Assembly (NCBI RefSeq): GCF_001639105.2
Contig: NZ_CP028904.1
Span: 81,770 to 140,988 of the forward strand
Source of the DNA: Azospirillum humicireducens
GTDB lineage: Bacteria > Pseudomonadota > Alphaproteobacteria > Azospirillales > Azospirillaceae
Direction: 5' to 3'
DNA: 59,219 bases
The notes beneath the pieces were generated by a model, which saw only the letters and a list, made by a program, of their open reading frames with translations, did not search any database and had not been told where the DNA came from. The position numbers and the translations under genes are program-made. Positions 42,190-50,517 of the stretch are shown here, piece after piece. Position 1 is the stretch's first letter, and every line of letters starts with the position of its first letter.

Positions 42190-42368
42190 GGATGCGCACC
42201 GGCCCGGCCGCCGGAGGGCGTGTGCCCCAGCCCGAGCCCCAGCCCGAGAGCGGCGCTCAAGTCCTCCCGGCGATAGGGCCGGCCGACCGCTTGCGGCAGC
42301 GGCAGCGCGCCGTCGAGGTCAGCGGCCGTCACGGCGCTCCGCATCAGGGGGGCAGCGGCGGGAATCAC
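42186..42368 (-). CDS. Small ORF of 60 residues, unrecognised
   Basis: A GTG-initiated frame with a good AAGGAG ribosome site eight bases upstream, starting 13 bases after ridA and ending in an ATGA overlap with the FAD oxidoreductase gene. The protein has no signal peptide or membrane helix; it contains DLDGALPLPQAVGRPYRREDLSAA (in outline) and a GLGLGLG run near the end. The tight fit between neighbours and the coupled stop support a real gene. I do not recognise it. A function as a small oxidoreductase subunit is only a guess from position. Confidence 0.5.
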   Translation of the reverse strand: MIPAAAPLMRSAVTAADLDGALPLPQAVGRPYRREDLSAALGLGLGLGHTPSGGRAGAHP

Positions 42369-42381
42369 CGTTCCAACTCCT

Positions 42382-42843
42382 TCAGGGACTCCACCCGTTT
42401 GATGGTGTGCTGGTCCCGGCTCCGTGGTGCGGGGCAGCGGCCCGGACCGCGATGGCGTCGATTTCCACCAGATAGCCGTAATGGAGCTCAGGCACCGGGA
42501 CGACCGAGCGCGCCGGTCTGGCGTCCCCCAGCATCTCCGCATAGATCGCGTTGAAGCGCGGCCAGTTCGCCACGCCCACCAGATAGACGGTCACCTTCAG
42601 CAGGGTCGCGGCGTTGCCGCCGGCGGCCTCCACCACCGCGATCATGTTCCTGATCGCAAGGCGGGCCTGCCGGTCGAAATCCGCGTCCGCGTGATGGGTG
42701 CCGTCGGGCGCGATGGGCAACTGGCCCGAAACATAGATGAGGTCGCCATGACGGACGCCCTGGGAATAATGACCTCCCGCCGGCGCTGCGCCGTCGGTGG
42801 ATATGGGCGCCACGTCCAAGCCCTGTGACATCGGGTCCGTCAT
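42382..42843 (-). CDS. RidA family protein
   Basis: A 153-residue RidA/YjgF-family protein with GGHYSQGVRHGDLIYVSGQLPIAPDG, LLKVTVYLVGVANWPRFN and the arginine-bearing PARSVVPVPELHYGYLVEIDAIA. Such proteins hydrolyse imines formed by PLP or flavin enzymes. It starts one base beyond the end of the aldolase-type gene and precedes a flavin oxidoreductase, so it may clear imino acids from either. It has a longer N-terminus than the RidA at 28134-28511. Confidence 0.9.
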   Translation of the reverse strand: MTDPMSQGLDVAPISTDGAAPAGGHYSQGVRHGDLIYVSGQLPIAPDGTHHADADFDRQARLAIRNMIAVVEAAGGNAATLLKVTVYLVGVANWPRFNAIYAEMLGDARPARSVVPVPELHYGYLVEIDAIAVRAAAPHHGAGTSTPSNGWSP

Positions 42844-42844
42844 G

Positions 42845-44020
42845 TCACCACCCTCCGAAGCGGGGCCAGACGGCCTCGATCTTGTCGCTGCCGCTTCGCA
42901 TCACATGATAGGCCCCGTGCTGGGCGCCGGTGGCGCAGGCGTGGTTGGGGAGGATGCGCACGCGGGTGCCGATCGGCAGGTCGGGCAGCCGGGCGTCCGT
43001 TCCCGGACGCAAGGCGATGATCCCGTGTTCCTGGTTGGCGTCGGACAGGATCAGGTCACCGAACGGCTTTCCGTTGATGTCACAGACGAGGCCGTAGCCC
43101 TGGTCGATCCTCTGTTTGGAGGTTCCGCGGTCGCGGGACATGGCCATCCAGCCGGCATCGACCAGAATCCAGCCCTTTTCCGGCTGATGGCCGATGACCG
43201 TCGCAAGCACGGAAAGCGCGATCTCATCGATGCTGCAGACGCCGATGCCCGCCATCACAAGGTCGAAGAAGACGAACACGCCGGCGCGCACCTCCGTCAC
43301 CCCGTCCAGCGCCTCCGCGAAATGGGCGGTGGGCGTCGAGCCCACGCTGACCACCGGACAGGCGAAGCCGGCCTCGCGCAGCAGGGTCGCCGCCTCTACC
43401 GCGCTGGCGCGCTCCACCTCGGCGCAGTGGCGCAGGGCGTCGTCGCCGACCGCGCCGTAGCTTGCCCCCGCATGGGTCAGGACGCCGCGCAGACGGCCGC
43501 CATCCTCCAGCGACCGGGCGATCCGGACCAGCGTCGCCCCGTCGGCGGGCAGAACCCCGGACCGGTGTCCGTCGCAGTCGATCTCGATGAGGGCGGGAAT
43601 CGGATCCCCTGTCCGCCGGGATGCTTCGGCTACAGCCCGGGCCTGGTCCACGGTATCGAGCGTGACGGCCAGATCGACGCCGCGGGCGCGCAGCGCCAGG
43701 ATGCGGTCGATCTTGTCCGGAGAAACGCCCACCGCATAGATCAAATCCCGGACACCCGCATCGGCGAACTGTTCCGCCTCCTTCAAGGTGGAGACCGTCG
43801 CCGGGCCCGACGGGGACATCATCACCTGCTGCGCGGCGTCGACTGATTTCGCCGTCTTCAGATGCGGCCTCAAGGTCACGCCCAGCCTGTCGAGCCTCTG
43901 GCGGAGGCGGCGGACATTGCGGTCCATACGGTCCCGGTCGAGAAGGAGGCAAGGGGTGCCGACATCCATCAGGCCAAGGGCTTGGGAGAGGTTTCGCATC
44001 GGGTCATCCAGCATGGCCAA
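42845..44020 (-). CDS. D-threonine aldolase / D-serine dehydratase-like PLP enzyme
   Basis: A 391-residue fold-type III PLP enzyme. The alanine-racemase-like barrel has the PLP lysine K55 (LRPHLKTAKS), and the C-terminal domain has the metal-binding HxC motif H360/C362 (PNHACAT) of the D-threonine aldolase, D-3-hydroxyaspartate aldolase and DSD1 group. Possible reactions are D-threonine to glycine plus acetaldehyde, or dehydration of a D-hydroxyamino acid; the downstream aldehyde dehydrogenase favours aldol cleavage. It heads the operon and is divergent from a LysR regulator. Confidence 0.88.
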   Translation of the reverse strand: MAMLDDPMRNLSQALGLMDVGTPCLLLDRDRMDRNVRRLRQRLDRLGVTLRPHLKTAKSVDAAQQVMMSPSGPATVSTLKEAEQFADAGVRDLIYAVGVSPDKIDRILALRARGVDLAVTLDTVDQARAVAEASRRTGDPIPALIEIDCDGHRSGVLPADGATLVRIARSLEDGGRLRGVLTHAGASYGAVGDDALRHCAEVERASAVEAATLLREAGFACPVVSVGSTPTAHFAEALDGVTEVRAGVFVFFDLVMAGIGVCSIDEIALSVLATVIGHQPEKGWILVDAGWMAMSRDRGTSKQRIDQGYGLVCDINGKPFGDLILSDANQEHGIIALRPGTDARLPDLPIGTRVRILPNHACATGAQHGAYHVMRSGSDKIEAVWPRFGGW

Positions 44021-44122
44021 GGTCCGTTCCGCGGCTCAAGACCGCGACAGTCCTTGCATTCTAGGGCATGCCATGTAGCATGCAATTAATGATGTCTACA
44101 GGCATTATTAAGGTAGCACTTA
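44021..44122. promoter_or_regulatory. Divergent promoter between aldolase operon and LysR gene
   Basis: A short AT-rich gap with paired GCATGC words (44066-44071 and 44078-44083, 12-base spacing) and a TTAATGATG...CATTATTAA inverted element at about 44087-44112 that fits the T-N11-A style of LysR sites. Confidence 0.45.
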
Positions 44123-45073
44123 ATGCTCACGAGCGATGATCTTGTCTTCTTCGGCGTCGTTTCCAGCTCCTCCTCGCTCGCCGAGGCCGCAAGGACGCTC
44201 AATGTGACGCCGCCTGCCGTCACGCAGCGGCTGAAGGCGCTCGAGCAGCGCGTCGGCGTCCGCTTGATGGAGCGCACGGGCCGCGGGCTTGCCCTCACCG
44301 ACGAAGGCGAACTGCTGGTCGCTGAAGGAGCGGCCATCATCGAGGCCATCGAAGGGCTGGCTGAGTCGCTCGACCGGCGGACATCGCGGGTCAGAGGCAG
44401 GCTGAGGATCGCGGCGCCTTATGGGTTCGGGCGGGAGCATGTCGCGCCGGTCGCGGCGAATTTCGCGCGACAGCATCCGGAGGCCACCGTTGCGCTGGAG
44501 CTGTCCGACCATCCCAATGTGCTGACGGCCGACAGCTGGGATGTCGTGATCCATATCGGCACGCTCAATGCTGCCGAACGGCTGGTCACGACGCTCGCGC
44601 CGAACGGACGGGTGGTCTGCGCCTCTCCGGCCTATCTTGCGGAACACCCTCCCATCGAACAGCCCGAAGACCTTCTAGAACATCGCTGCCTCGCCCTCAG
44701 GGAGAATGACGAGGATGTGACGCTGTGGCGCTTTTCCCATTCGGCCGGGAGCGCCAGAACGGTCCGCATCAAGCCGGCGATGTCCACCAACGACGGTACG
44801 ATCCTGCGAACCTGGGCGATAGCGGGGCTTGGTGTCATCGTCCGGTCGGAGTGGGACGCCACCCAGGATCTCGCCGCCGGCCGGCTGGTCCGGATCCTGT
44901 CGGATTGGCTATGTCCGGCTGCGGATGTCGTCGCCTTGCTGAGCACCCGCCATGGCCGCAGCCGGAGGTCCACGGCGTTTCTGGCGATGATGCGTGAAGC
45001 CCTGAATCCGCCTCCCTGGCGCCTGCGCGACCAGAGCTCTTCCCCACGCTGGCCTGACAACATGTTGGATTAG
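44123..45073 (+). CDS. LysR-family transcriptional regulator
   Basis: A 316-residue LysR protein with the winged helix in residues 1-60 (SSSLAEAARTLNVTPPAVTQRLKALEQRVGVRL in outline, RGLALTDEGE) and an effector domain after residue 90. Its ATG immediately follows the AT-rich divergent promoter. It most likely controls the aldolase/RidA/oxidase/aldehyde dehydrogenase operon. The inducer is unknown. Confidence 0.91.
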   Translation: MLTSDDLVFFGVVSSSSSLAEAARTLNVTPPAVTQRLKALEQRVGVRLMERTGRGLALTDEGELLVAEGAAIIEAIEGLAESLDRRTSRVRGRLRIAAPYGFGREHVAPVAANFARQHPEATVALELSDHPNVLTADSWDVVIHIGTLNAAERLVTTLAPNGRVVCASPAYLAEHPPIEQPEDLLEHRCLALRENDEDVTLWRFSHSAGSARTVRIKPAMSTNDGTILRTWAIAGLGVIVRSEWDATQDLAAGRLVRILSDWLCPAADVVALLSTRHGRSRRSTAFLAMMREALNPPPWRLRDQSSSPRWPDNMLD

Positions 45074-45084
45074 GCTGCCGGGCC

Positions 45085-45400
45085 GGCTCTGCTGCAAAGT
45101 TTTCCGGCGATCGCGAGATGATGGTTACGGGCATCGCCGCCGACGCTATGCGTCCTGGCGCTCGAACTGCTGGGTGATGAACTGCAGGGCCTTGGGGAGC
45201 GCGTCGCCCCGCATGTCGCGGGTGATGGTGAAGCTGGACGCTTGGCCGTTGCGGAGCGCCCGCATCACCTCAAATCCCTTGATCGTCGCGTAGGCCGTCT
45301 TCAGGGTCTTGAAGCCCCGCACCGGGCTGATCAGCTGCTTCAGCTTGCCGTGGTCGGACACCACGACGTTGTTCAGATGCTTGCGCCCGACTGTCCGGGA
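45085..45400 (-). pseudogene. IS6-family transposase remnant
   Basis: Translation of the minus strand gives only the C-terminal part of an IS6/IS240-type transposase (KHLNNVVVSDHGKLKQLISP, then VRGFKTLKTAYATIKGFEVMRALRNGQ in outline), stopping at 45146. The rest of the gene, including the DDE aspartates, is missing. One end retains GGCTCTGCTGCAAA at 45085-45098, the usual IS6 terminal repeat type. It abuts the 3' end of the lacI-type gene, and the deletion point is near 45400. Confidence 0.85.
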
Positions 45401-45412
45401 TCGGGGAACAGG

Positions 45413-46426
45413 TCAGTCGTGAAAGGGCAGTATGGCTGCTTCGGGAGTTTCTCCGCGCCAGATCGCCTGCAACTGCCCGACGATGTGGTGCCCGAACTCT
45501 GCATAGGGCACATGGATGGAATCGAGCCAGGGAGCGATCCAGCCATTGAGATCGCTGCCATCGATGCTGATGACGGGGCAGTCGTCCGGAATGCGGATGC
45601 CCTGTTCCATGGCGAAGCGGTAGACGCCATAGGCGATCTGGTCGCTGACACCAAGAATACCGTCCGGCCCAGGCCGCCCGGCAAAGAGCGTCCCTGCGGC
45701 GGCATAGCCGACGTCCAGATGCGACAGGCCCGGCGCCTTCACTCTGGCCAGCCGGTCCGGCGGAATGCCCAGTTCCGTCATCCGGCGGCAGAAACCGGCC
45801 TCGCGCTCCAGCGTCACGACCGAACCCTCCAACGGCATGATGACTGCCGGGCTCCGGCAGCCGCGCGCCCACAGCCGGTCGGCCGCAGCCGCCCCCGCCG
45901 CCTCGTTGTCGATGCCGACGAAGGCGCCCGGAGCATCGGGGTCGGCGGCGTAGGGGTTGGGACGGCAGGCGAAGACGACCGGCTCGCCGCGGGCGACGAA
46001 ATCGGCCAGCCCCGGACTCTTGATGTTGGTGACGAGGATGTAGCCGCCGACCGACTGCGACCGCATCGCCTGCAGATACTCGTCCTGCAGATCCTCGCGG
46101 TCATGGGTGTCGCACAGCGTCATGACATGGCCGATGTCGCGCAACGCCGCTTCGGTGGCCGTGGCGATCATGGCCATGACCGGGTTGTTGAGGTTCGCGG
46201 TCAGCATCGCCACGACCCGGCTTCTCCCCTGCTTCAGGGCGCGGCCGATCTGGTTCGGCTTGTAGCCCAGCGACTCCACCGCCTGCTGGATGCGAGTCAC
46301 GGTTTCGGGCGAGGCGCGGTGGGTCTGGCCGTTGACGATGCGCGATACCGTAGAGATCGACACACCGGTCGCGGCGGCGATGGTGGCGAGCGAAACCGGC
46401 CCCGCCGCCTTGCGACTCTTTTCCAT
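45413..46426 (-). CDS. LacI-family transcriptional regulator
   Basis: A 337-residue LacI/GalR regulator. The N-terminal helix-turn-helix and hinge read LATIAAATGVSISTVSRIVNGQTHRASPETVTRIQQAVESLGYKPN in outline; a periplasmic-binding-like sugar domain follows (VVAMLTANLNNPVMA). It lies 100 bases downstream of the GH31 gene on the same strand and probably regulates it or the uronate genes. An IS6 remnant lies just past the stop. The C-terminus appears intact. Confidence 0.92.
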   Translation of the reverse strand: MEKSRKAAGPVSLATIAAATGVSISTVSRIVNGQTHRASPETVTRIQQAVESLGYKPNQIGRALKQGRSRVVAMLTANLNNPVMAMIATATEAALRDIGHVMTLCDTHDREDLQDEYLQAMRSQSVGGYILVTNIKSPGLADFVARGEPVVFACRPNPYAADPDAPGAFVGIDNEAAGAAAADRLWARGCRSPAVIMPLEGSVVTLEREAGFCRRMTELGIPPDRLARVKAPGLSHLDVGYAAAGTLFAGRPGPDGILGVSDQIAYGVYRFAMEQGIRIPDDCPVISIDGSDLNGWIAPWLDSIHVPYAEFGHHIVGQLQAIWRGETPEAAILPFHD

Positions 46427-46444
46427 GGTCCGTTCGCCCCCTCT

Positions 46445-46501
46445 TGCTGCCGGTCCGTCCGTCCGGCCCTTGATACACTGTCAGGACGGAACCGGCAGCA
46501 G
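46445..46501. terminator. 17-bp stem hairpin between GH31 and lacI-type genes
   Basis: TGCTGCCGGTCCGTCC (46445-46460) pairs with GGACGGAACCGGCAGCA (46484-46500) with one bulged A and a 23-base loop. It lies between the GH31 stop and the regulator start, so it may both terminate GH31 transcription and sit in the regulator's leader. Confidence 0.55.
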
Positions 46502-46527
46502 GTCTGACGCGGAGCGGTTGCTGCCGG

Positions 46528-49002
46528 TCAGGCGCCGGCCAGCGCGACGGCGACGGTCCGCCAGCCGTCGGCGGTGCGTTCAGATACCGTCGTGCCGCCG
46601 ACGATCTCGAGGGTGCGGCGCTCCTGCGGGGGCAGAAGCAGGGTCAGGGCCGTGGCGACCGGCGGGCGGTTGCCCTCCTTGGCAATCGCCACGGTCAGGC
46701 GGTCGGCCCCGGCAGTGACGGCCACCGTCCAGCGGCCATGGCCACCGGTGCGGTAGGCCTCGCTGTCACCGTCATCCTCGTAGCATTCGGTCTGGAATGC
46801 ACCGGTGCCGCGGTGGGGGAACAGGACGAAGCCGCGCTCGTCAGCTCCCTGGGTGGCCCCCTGGTTGAAATGCTGCTCGGCGAGGTTCAGCGGAATGGCG
46901 CAACCGGCCCGCGCCAGCAGCGGCGGACGGTCCCACGGCGCCGCCAGCGTCACCGTTTGGCCGCCGGCGAAGCTCTCGCCGGTCCAGGCGTCGTACCAGT
47001 CGGTCCCCGCCGGCAGATAGACCTCGCGGTCCCGCCGGCCCGGCTCCACCACCGGCGCCACCAGCAGGTTGGAGCCCAGCATCATCTCATCATTTTCGTC
47101 GAAGCAGCGCGGGTCCTCGGGGAAATCGAGGAAGGTCGGCCGGATCATCGGCTCGTAGGAGGCGTGATAGCGCCACAGCAGGTCGTAGAGATAGGGGACC
47201 AGCCGGGCGCGCAGCTTGATCAGCCGGCTGATCGCCGGGGTGATCTCCTGATACATCCAGGGCTCGTTGACGGTCTTGTCGTCGTTCCAGGAATGGATCG
47301 AGAAGCGCGGCAGGAAGATGCCGAACTGCACCCAGCGCAGGAACAGCTCCGCATCGGGGGCCGGGCCGGCGAAGCCGCCGATGTCGTGGCCGGTGTTGGA
47401 CACGCCCGACAGAGCGAGGCCGGTGCCCATGCGCACATTGTATTTCAGAGTTTCCCAGCTGGTGTAATTGTCGCCCGACCAGGTCTGCACATAGCGCTGC
47501 ATGCCGGCGGCCCCGGCGCGCGAGATCAGGAAGGGCCGGGTGGCGGGCGCGAACTCCTTCTGGGCCTCTTTCGAGGCGCGGATCATCAGCAGCGTGTGCA
47601 GCGGCTTGGCCTCGCGCGCCGGGAAGGGCGTGCCGAAGCCGGCCGCCAGGGCGCGGTCGCTCCAGATCTCGAACTCGTTGTTGTCGTTCCAGGTGGCGGC
47701 GATGCCGGTTTCCAGCAGCGCCTCCTTCACCCGCGCCTTCCACCAGTCCAGCGTCTTGGGGTTGGTGAAGTCGAGATAGGCGCCGGCCTCGTCCCAGAAC
47801 TGCACCATCGCCGGGCTGCCGTCGGGATCGCGCACCAGCAGCCCCTCGCGCACCGCCTCCTCGAAGCGCGGGTGGTCGCGCAGCAGGCATGGCTTGATGT
47901 TGGCGCACAGCCGTACGCCATGGTCGAGGTAATGGTGGGCGAAGGCGGCCGGGTCGGGGAACTTGTCGCGGTTCCAGTGGAAGACATAGCGTTTGTCGGC
48001 GATGGACGTGTAGCCCGACGACAGGTGGAAGGAATCGCAGAGGATGTCATGTTCCTCGCACTTCGCCAGGAACTCGTTCATGCGGTCCTGGGCGTCGGGC
48101 GCGTCGGTGTAGGTCATGGTCGAGCCGGAATAGCCCAGGCTCCATTTCGGCATGAAGGCGGGACGGCCGGTCAGCCAGGTGAAGCGCCGGGTGATGTCGG
48201 CCGGAGCCGAACCGGCGATGACGTAGTAATCGAGGTCGCCGGCATCGGCGACGAAATAGCGGTAATGGCCGTGGTAGTTGTCCAGCTCCCGGCCCATGTC
48301 GAAGCTGCAGTCGGACAGGGTGTCGTAGAAGATGCCGAGCGGGACCTGCGCCGCCTTCTTCCAGGTGATGTAGAAGGGGATGTGCTTGTAGAGCGGATCG
48401 GTCGTCCGGGCGCTGTAGCCCATCGCGTCCAGATTGCTCATCCGGTAGGACTGGCCGTGGCGGTCGGCGGTCCCCGAGCGCTCGCCCAGGCCGAAATACA
48501 TCTCGTCGGCGCCGTCGCGCTTCAGATAGTGATAGACCCGCTCGTCCCACCAGCCGAAATTATAGTTCTGGGTCGGACGGTCGGCGGCCACCGCATGCCA
48601 CGTTCCGCGCACCAGGGTTTCCCAGCGGCAGAACAGGCCGGTCAGCGCGACGGTCAGGCGCAACCGCGCGGTGGCGACGACCAGGCTGCCGGCGCTCTCC
48701 TCCACCGTGAAGGCCGGGCAGGAGAAGCCGGTCAGGTCGAAGCGGTCGCGGCCCTCCGCCGGCACATCCTCCGCCCCCGGCGCCACCGTCCAACTGCGCG
48801 GGCTGCGCAGCGTGCCGCCGGGCAGCACCATGACGCGGACGATGTCGTCCTCCAGAACGAACAGGTGGGCGACATGGCCGCCCTCGGCCGCGCGCAGGGT
48901 CAGGCGGGCGCCGTCCCGCTCCGCCAGGGCGAAGACCGGGGGGGCGGACAGCGACGTCGCGGTTCGGGCGGAAGCCGACGGGGTCGGAAGCGGCTGGGTC
49001 AT
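46528..49002 (-). CDS. Glycoside hydrolase family 31
   Basis: An 824-residue GH31 enzyme (alpha-glucosidase/alpha-xylosidase class). An N-terminal beta domain (GLGERSGTADRHGQSYRMSNLD) leads to the TIM barrel; the nucleophile is D440 in TWNDNNEFEIW and the acid/base D511 in TWSGDNYTSWE; a C-terminal beta domain follows. No signal peptide is seen, so it acts in the cytoplasm on imported oligosaccharides. It is 75 bases downstream of a hexuronate-type transporter and upstream of the LacI gene, suggesting a substrate containing an alpha-linked uronic acid or its partner sugar. Confidence 0.93.
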   Translation of the reverse strand: MTQPLPTPSASARTATSLSAPPVFALAERDGARLTLRAAEGGHVAHLFVLEDDIVRVMVLPGGTLRSPRSWTVAPGAEDVPAEGRDRFDLTGFSCPAFTVEESAGSLVVATARLRLTVALTGLFCRWETLVRGTWHAVAADRPTQNYNFGWWDERVYHYLKRDGADEMYFGLGERSGTADRHGQSYRMSNLDAMGYSARTTDPLYKHIPFYITWKKAAQVPLGIFYDTLSDCSFDMGRELDNYHGHYRYFVADAGDLDYYVIAGSAPADITRRFTWLTGRPAFMPKWSLGYSGSTMTYTDAPDAQDRMNEFLAKCEEHDILCDSFHLSSGYTSIADKRYVFHWNRDKFPDPAAFAHHYLDHGVRLCANIKPCLLRDHPRFEEAVREGLLVRDPDGSPAMVQFWDEAGAYLDFTNPKTLDWWKARVKEALLETGIAATWNDNNEFEIWSDRALAAGFGTPFPAREAKPLHTLLMIRASKEAQKEFAPATRPFLISRAGAAGMQRYVQTWSGDNYTSWETLKYNVRMGTGLALSGVSNTGHDIGGFAGPAPDAELFLRWVQFGIFLPRFSIHSWNDDKTVNEPWMYQEITPAISRLIKLRARLVPYLYDLLWRYHASYEPMIRPTFLDFPEDPRCFDENDEMMLGSNLLVAPVVEPGRRDREVYLPAGTDWYDAWTGESFAGGQTVTLAAPWDRPPLLARAGCAIPLNLAEQHFNQGATQGADERGFVLFPHRGTGAFQTECYEDDGDSEAYRTGGHGRWTVAVTAGADRLTVAIAKEGNRPPVATALTLLLPPQERRTLEIVGGTTVSERTADGWRTVAVALAGA

Positions 49003-49077
49003 GATGGGTCTCGATGGGTTTGCAAGGGGGCGGCGCCGGAGACGCCGCGCCCCGTGGGAACTTTTGAGGACTTGCGG

Positions 49078-50376
49078 TCAGCGGGCGGCAGCGATCCCTG
49101 CCGGGGTCTTGTCGCCGCGGTCGCGCAGCAGAGCGATGGCGACGCAGGCGCCGACCAGATCGAAGACGGTCAGGCAGACGAACAGCGGAGCGAAGCCGAT
49201 GGTGGTCGCCAGCGCGCCGACGATCAGCGAGAAGGTCAGGCCGCCGGTCCAGGACGCCATGCCGGTCAGGCCGTTGGCGGTCGCCACCTCGTGGCTTTCG
49301 AAGACGTCGGCGCTCAGCGTGTTGATCAGGGCCGAGATCATCTGGTGGGCGAAGCCGCCGATGCAGAACAGGGCGATGGCGGTGTAGGCGTCGGTGGCAA
49401 GGCCGATCAGGCCGGGGCCGATCATGCAGATCGCGCCGATGACGATGCCGGCCAGACGCGAATTAACCACCGAGAACTTGAAGTGCTTCATGAAGAAGGG
49501 CGAGAGATAGCCGCCCAGGATGCCGCCGAAATCTGCCGCCAGGAACGGCATCCAGGCGAACATGGCGATCTGCTTGATGTCCATGCCGCGTTCGGTGGCG
49601 AGATAGAGCGGGATCCAGAAGCTGAAGGTCTGCCACGCCGGTTCGGCCAGGAAGCGCGGGATGGCGATGCCCCAGAAACGCTTGGTGCTGAGGATCTCCT
49701 TGACCTTGGGCTTGGCGCGGACGCCGTCGGCATCGATCACCGGCGGATTCTGGCCGGCGACGATGTAGGCGTGTTCCTCGGCGGTGATGTTGGGATGCTC
49801 ACCCGGCGAGCGGTAGAACATCCACCACAGCGCTGCGAAAACGAAACCGAGAGCGCCGGTGACGATGAAGGCGGCCGACCAGCCGTGCTGCATCTGCACA
49901 TAGACGACCAGCGGCGGCGCCAGCATCGCGCCCAGCGAGGTGCCGGCGTTGAACCAGCCGACCGCGACGGAACGCTCCTGCTTCGGGAACCACTCGCCGA
50001 CCGCCTTGATGCCGGACGGGATGGCCGCGGCCTCGGTCAGGCCGAGCATACCGCGGAACAGGGCGAGCGACACCCAGCCGGTGGCGAAGCCGTGCAGGCA
50101 GTTGGACACCGACCACAGGACGGCGAACAGCGCGAAGCCGATCTTCAGCCCGAGGAAGTCGACGATATAGCCGCAGACCGGCTGCATCACCGTGTAGGCG
50201 AGCTGGAAGGCTGCAACGACATAGGAATATTCCTGCGTCGTGAAGTTCATCTCGGTCTTCAGGATGGGGGCCATCACGCCGAGAGAGTTGCGGGCCAGAT
50301 AATTGACGACGGTTCCCAGGCAGATCAGAACGATGATCCACCATCTCAATCCCTTGATCTTCAACGTTTCCTCCAA
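49078..50376 (-). CDS. MFS transporter, hexuronate/ACS family (ExuT-like)
   Basis: A 432-residue anion:cation symporter-family MFS protein with twelve helices. Features are the VNYLARNSLGVMAP start, GYIVDFLGLKIGF (loop 2-3 motif), GLTEAAAIPSGIKAVGEWFPKQERS typical of hexuronate/glucarate transporters, and a WIPLYLATERGM half. It likely imports glucuronate or galacturonate. It lies 141 bases downstream of the SDR and upstream of GH31, within the uronate operon. Confidence 0.9.
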   Translation of the reverse strand: MEETLKIKGLRWWIIVLICLGTVVNYLARNSLGVMAPILKTEMNFTTQEYSYVVAAFQLAYTVMQPVCGYIVDFLGLKIGFALFAVLWSVSNCLHGFATGWVSLALFRGMLGLTEAAAIPSGIKAVGEWFPKQERSVAVGWFNAGTSLGAMLAPPLVVYVQMQHGWSAAFIVTGALGFVFAALWWMFYRSPGEHPNITAEEHAYIVAGQNPPVIDADGVRAKPKVKEILSTKRFWGIAIPRFLAEPAWQTFSFWIPLYLATERGMDIKQIAMFAWMPFLAADFGGILGGYLSPFFMKHFKFSVVNSRLAGIVIGAICMIGPGLIGLATDAYTAIALFCIGGFAHQMISALINTLSADVFESHEVATANGLTGMASWTGGLTFSLIVGALATTIGFAPLFVCLTVFDLVGACVAIALLRDRGDKTPAGIAAAR

Positions 50377-50517
50377 AAGCGGGCAGCATCGTGGCTTTTC
50401 TTGGAGCGGTCCATGGCAGGACGGCCCGGAATCGGAAAGCGGCGGTGCCGGGGGGATGGCCCGGTTTGAACGGCCGCCGGGCGTCGGCCTTTCGAGATGA
50501 GAGCGGAGGATGGGGCG

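Noticed and set aside
42230..42265. AGCCCGAGCCCC-type repeats near the FAD oxidoreductase start
   Set aside because: They are explained by the GLGLGLG codons of the 60-residue ORF, not by a separate repeat element.
46738..50469. 1243-codon plus-strand frame opposite GH31 and the MFS gene
   Set aside because: Same reason: composition is that of a shadow frame and both minus-strand genes have complete catalytic or membrane motifs.
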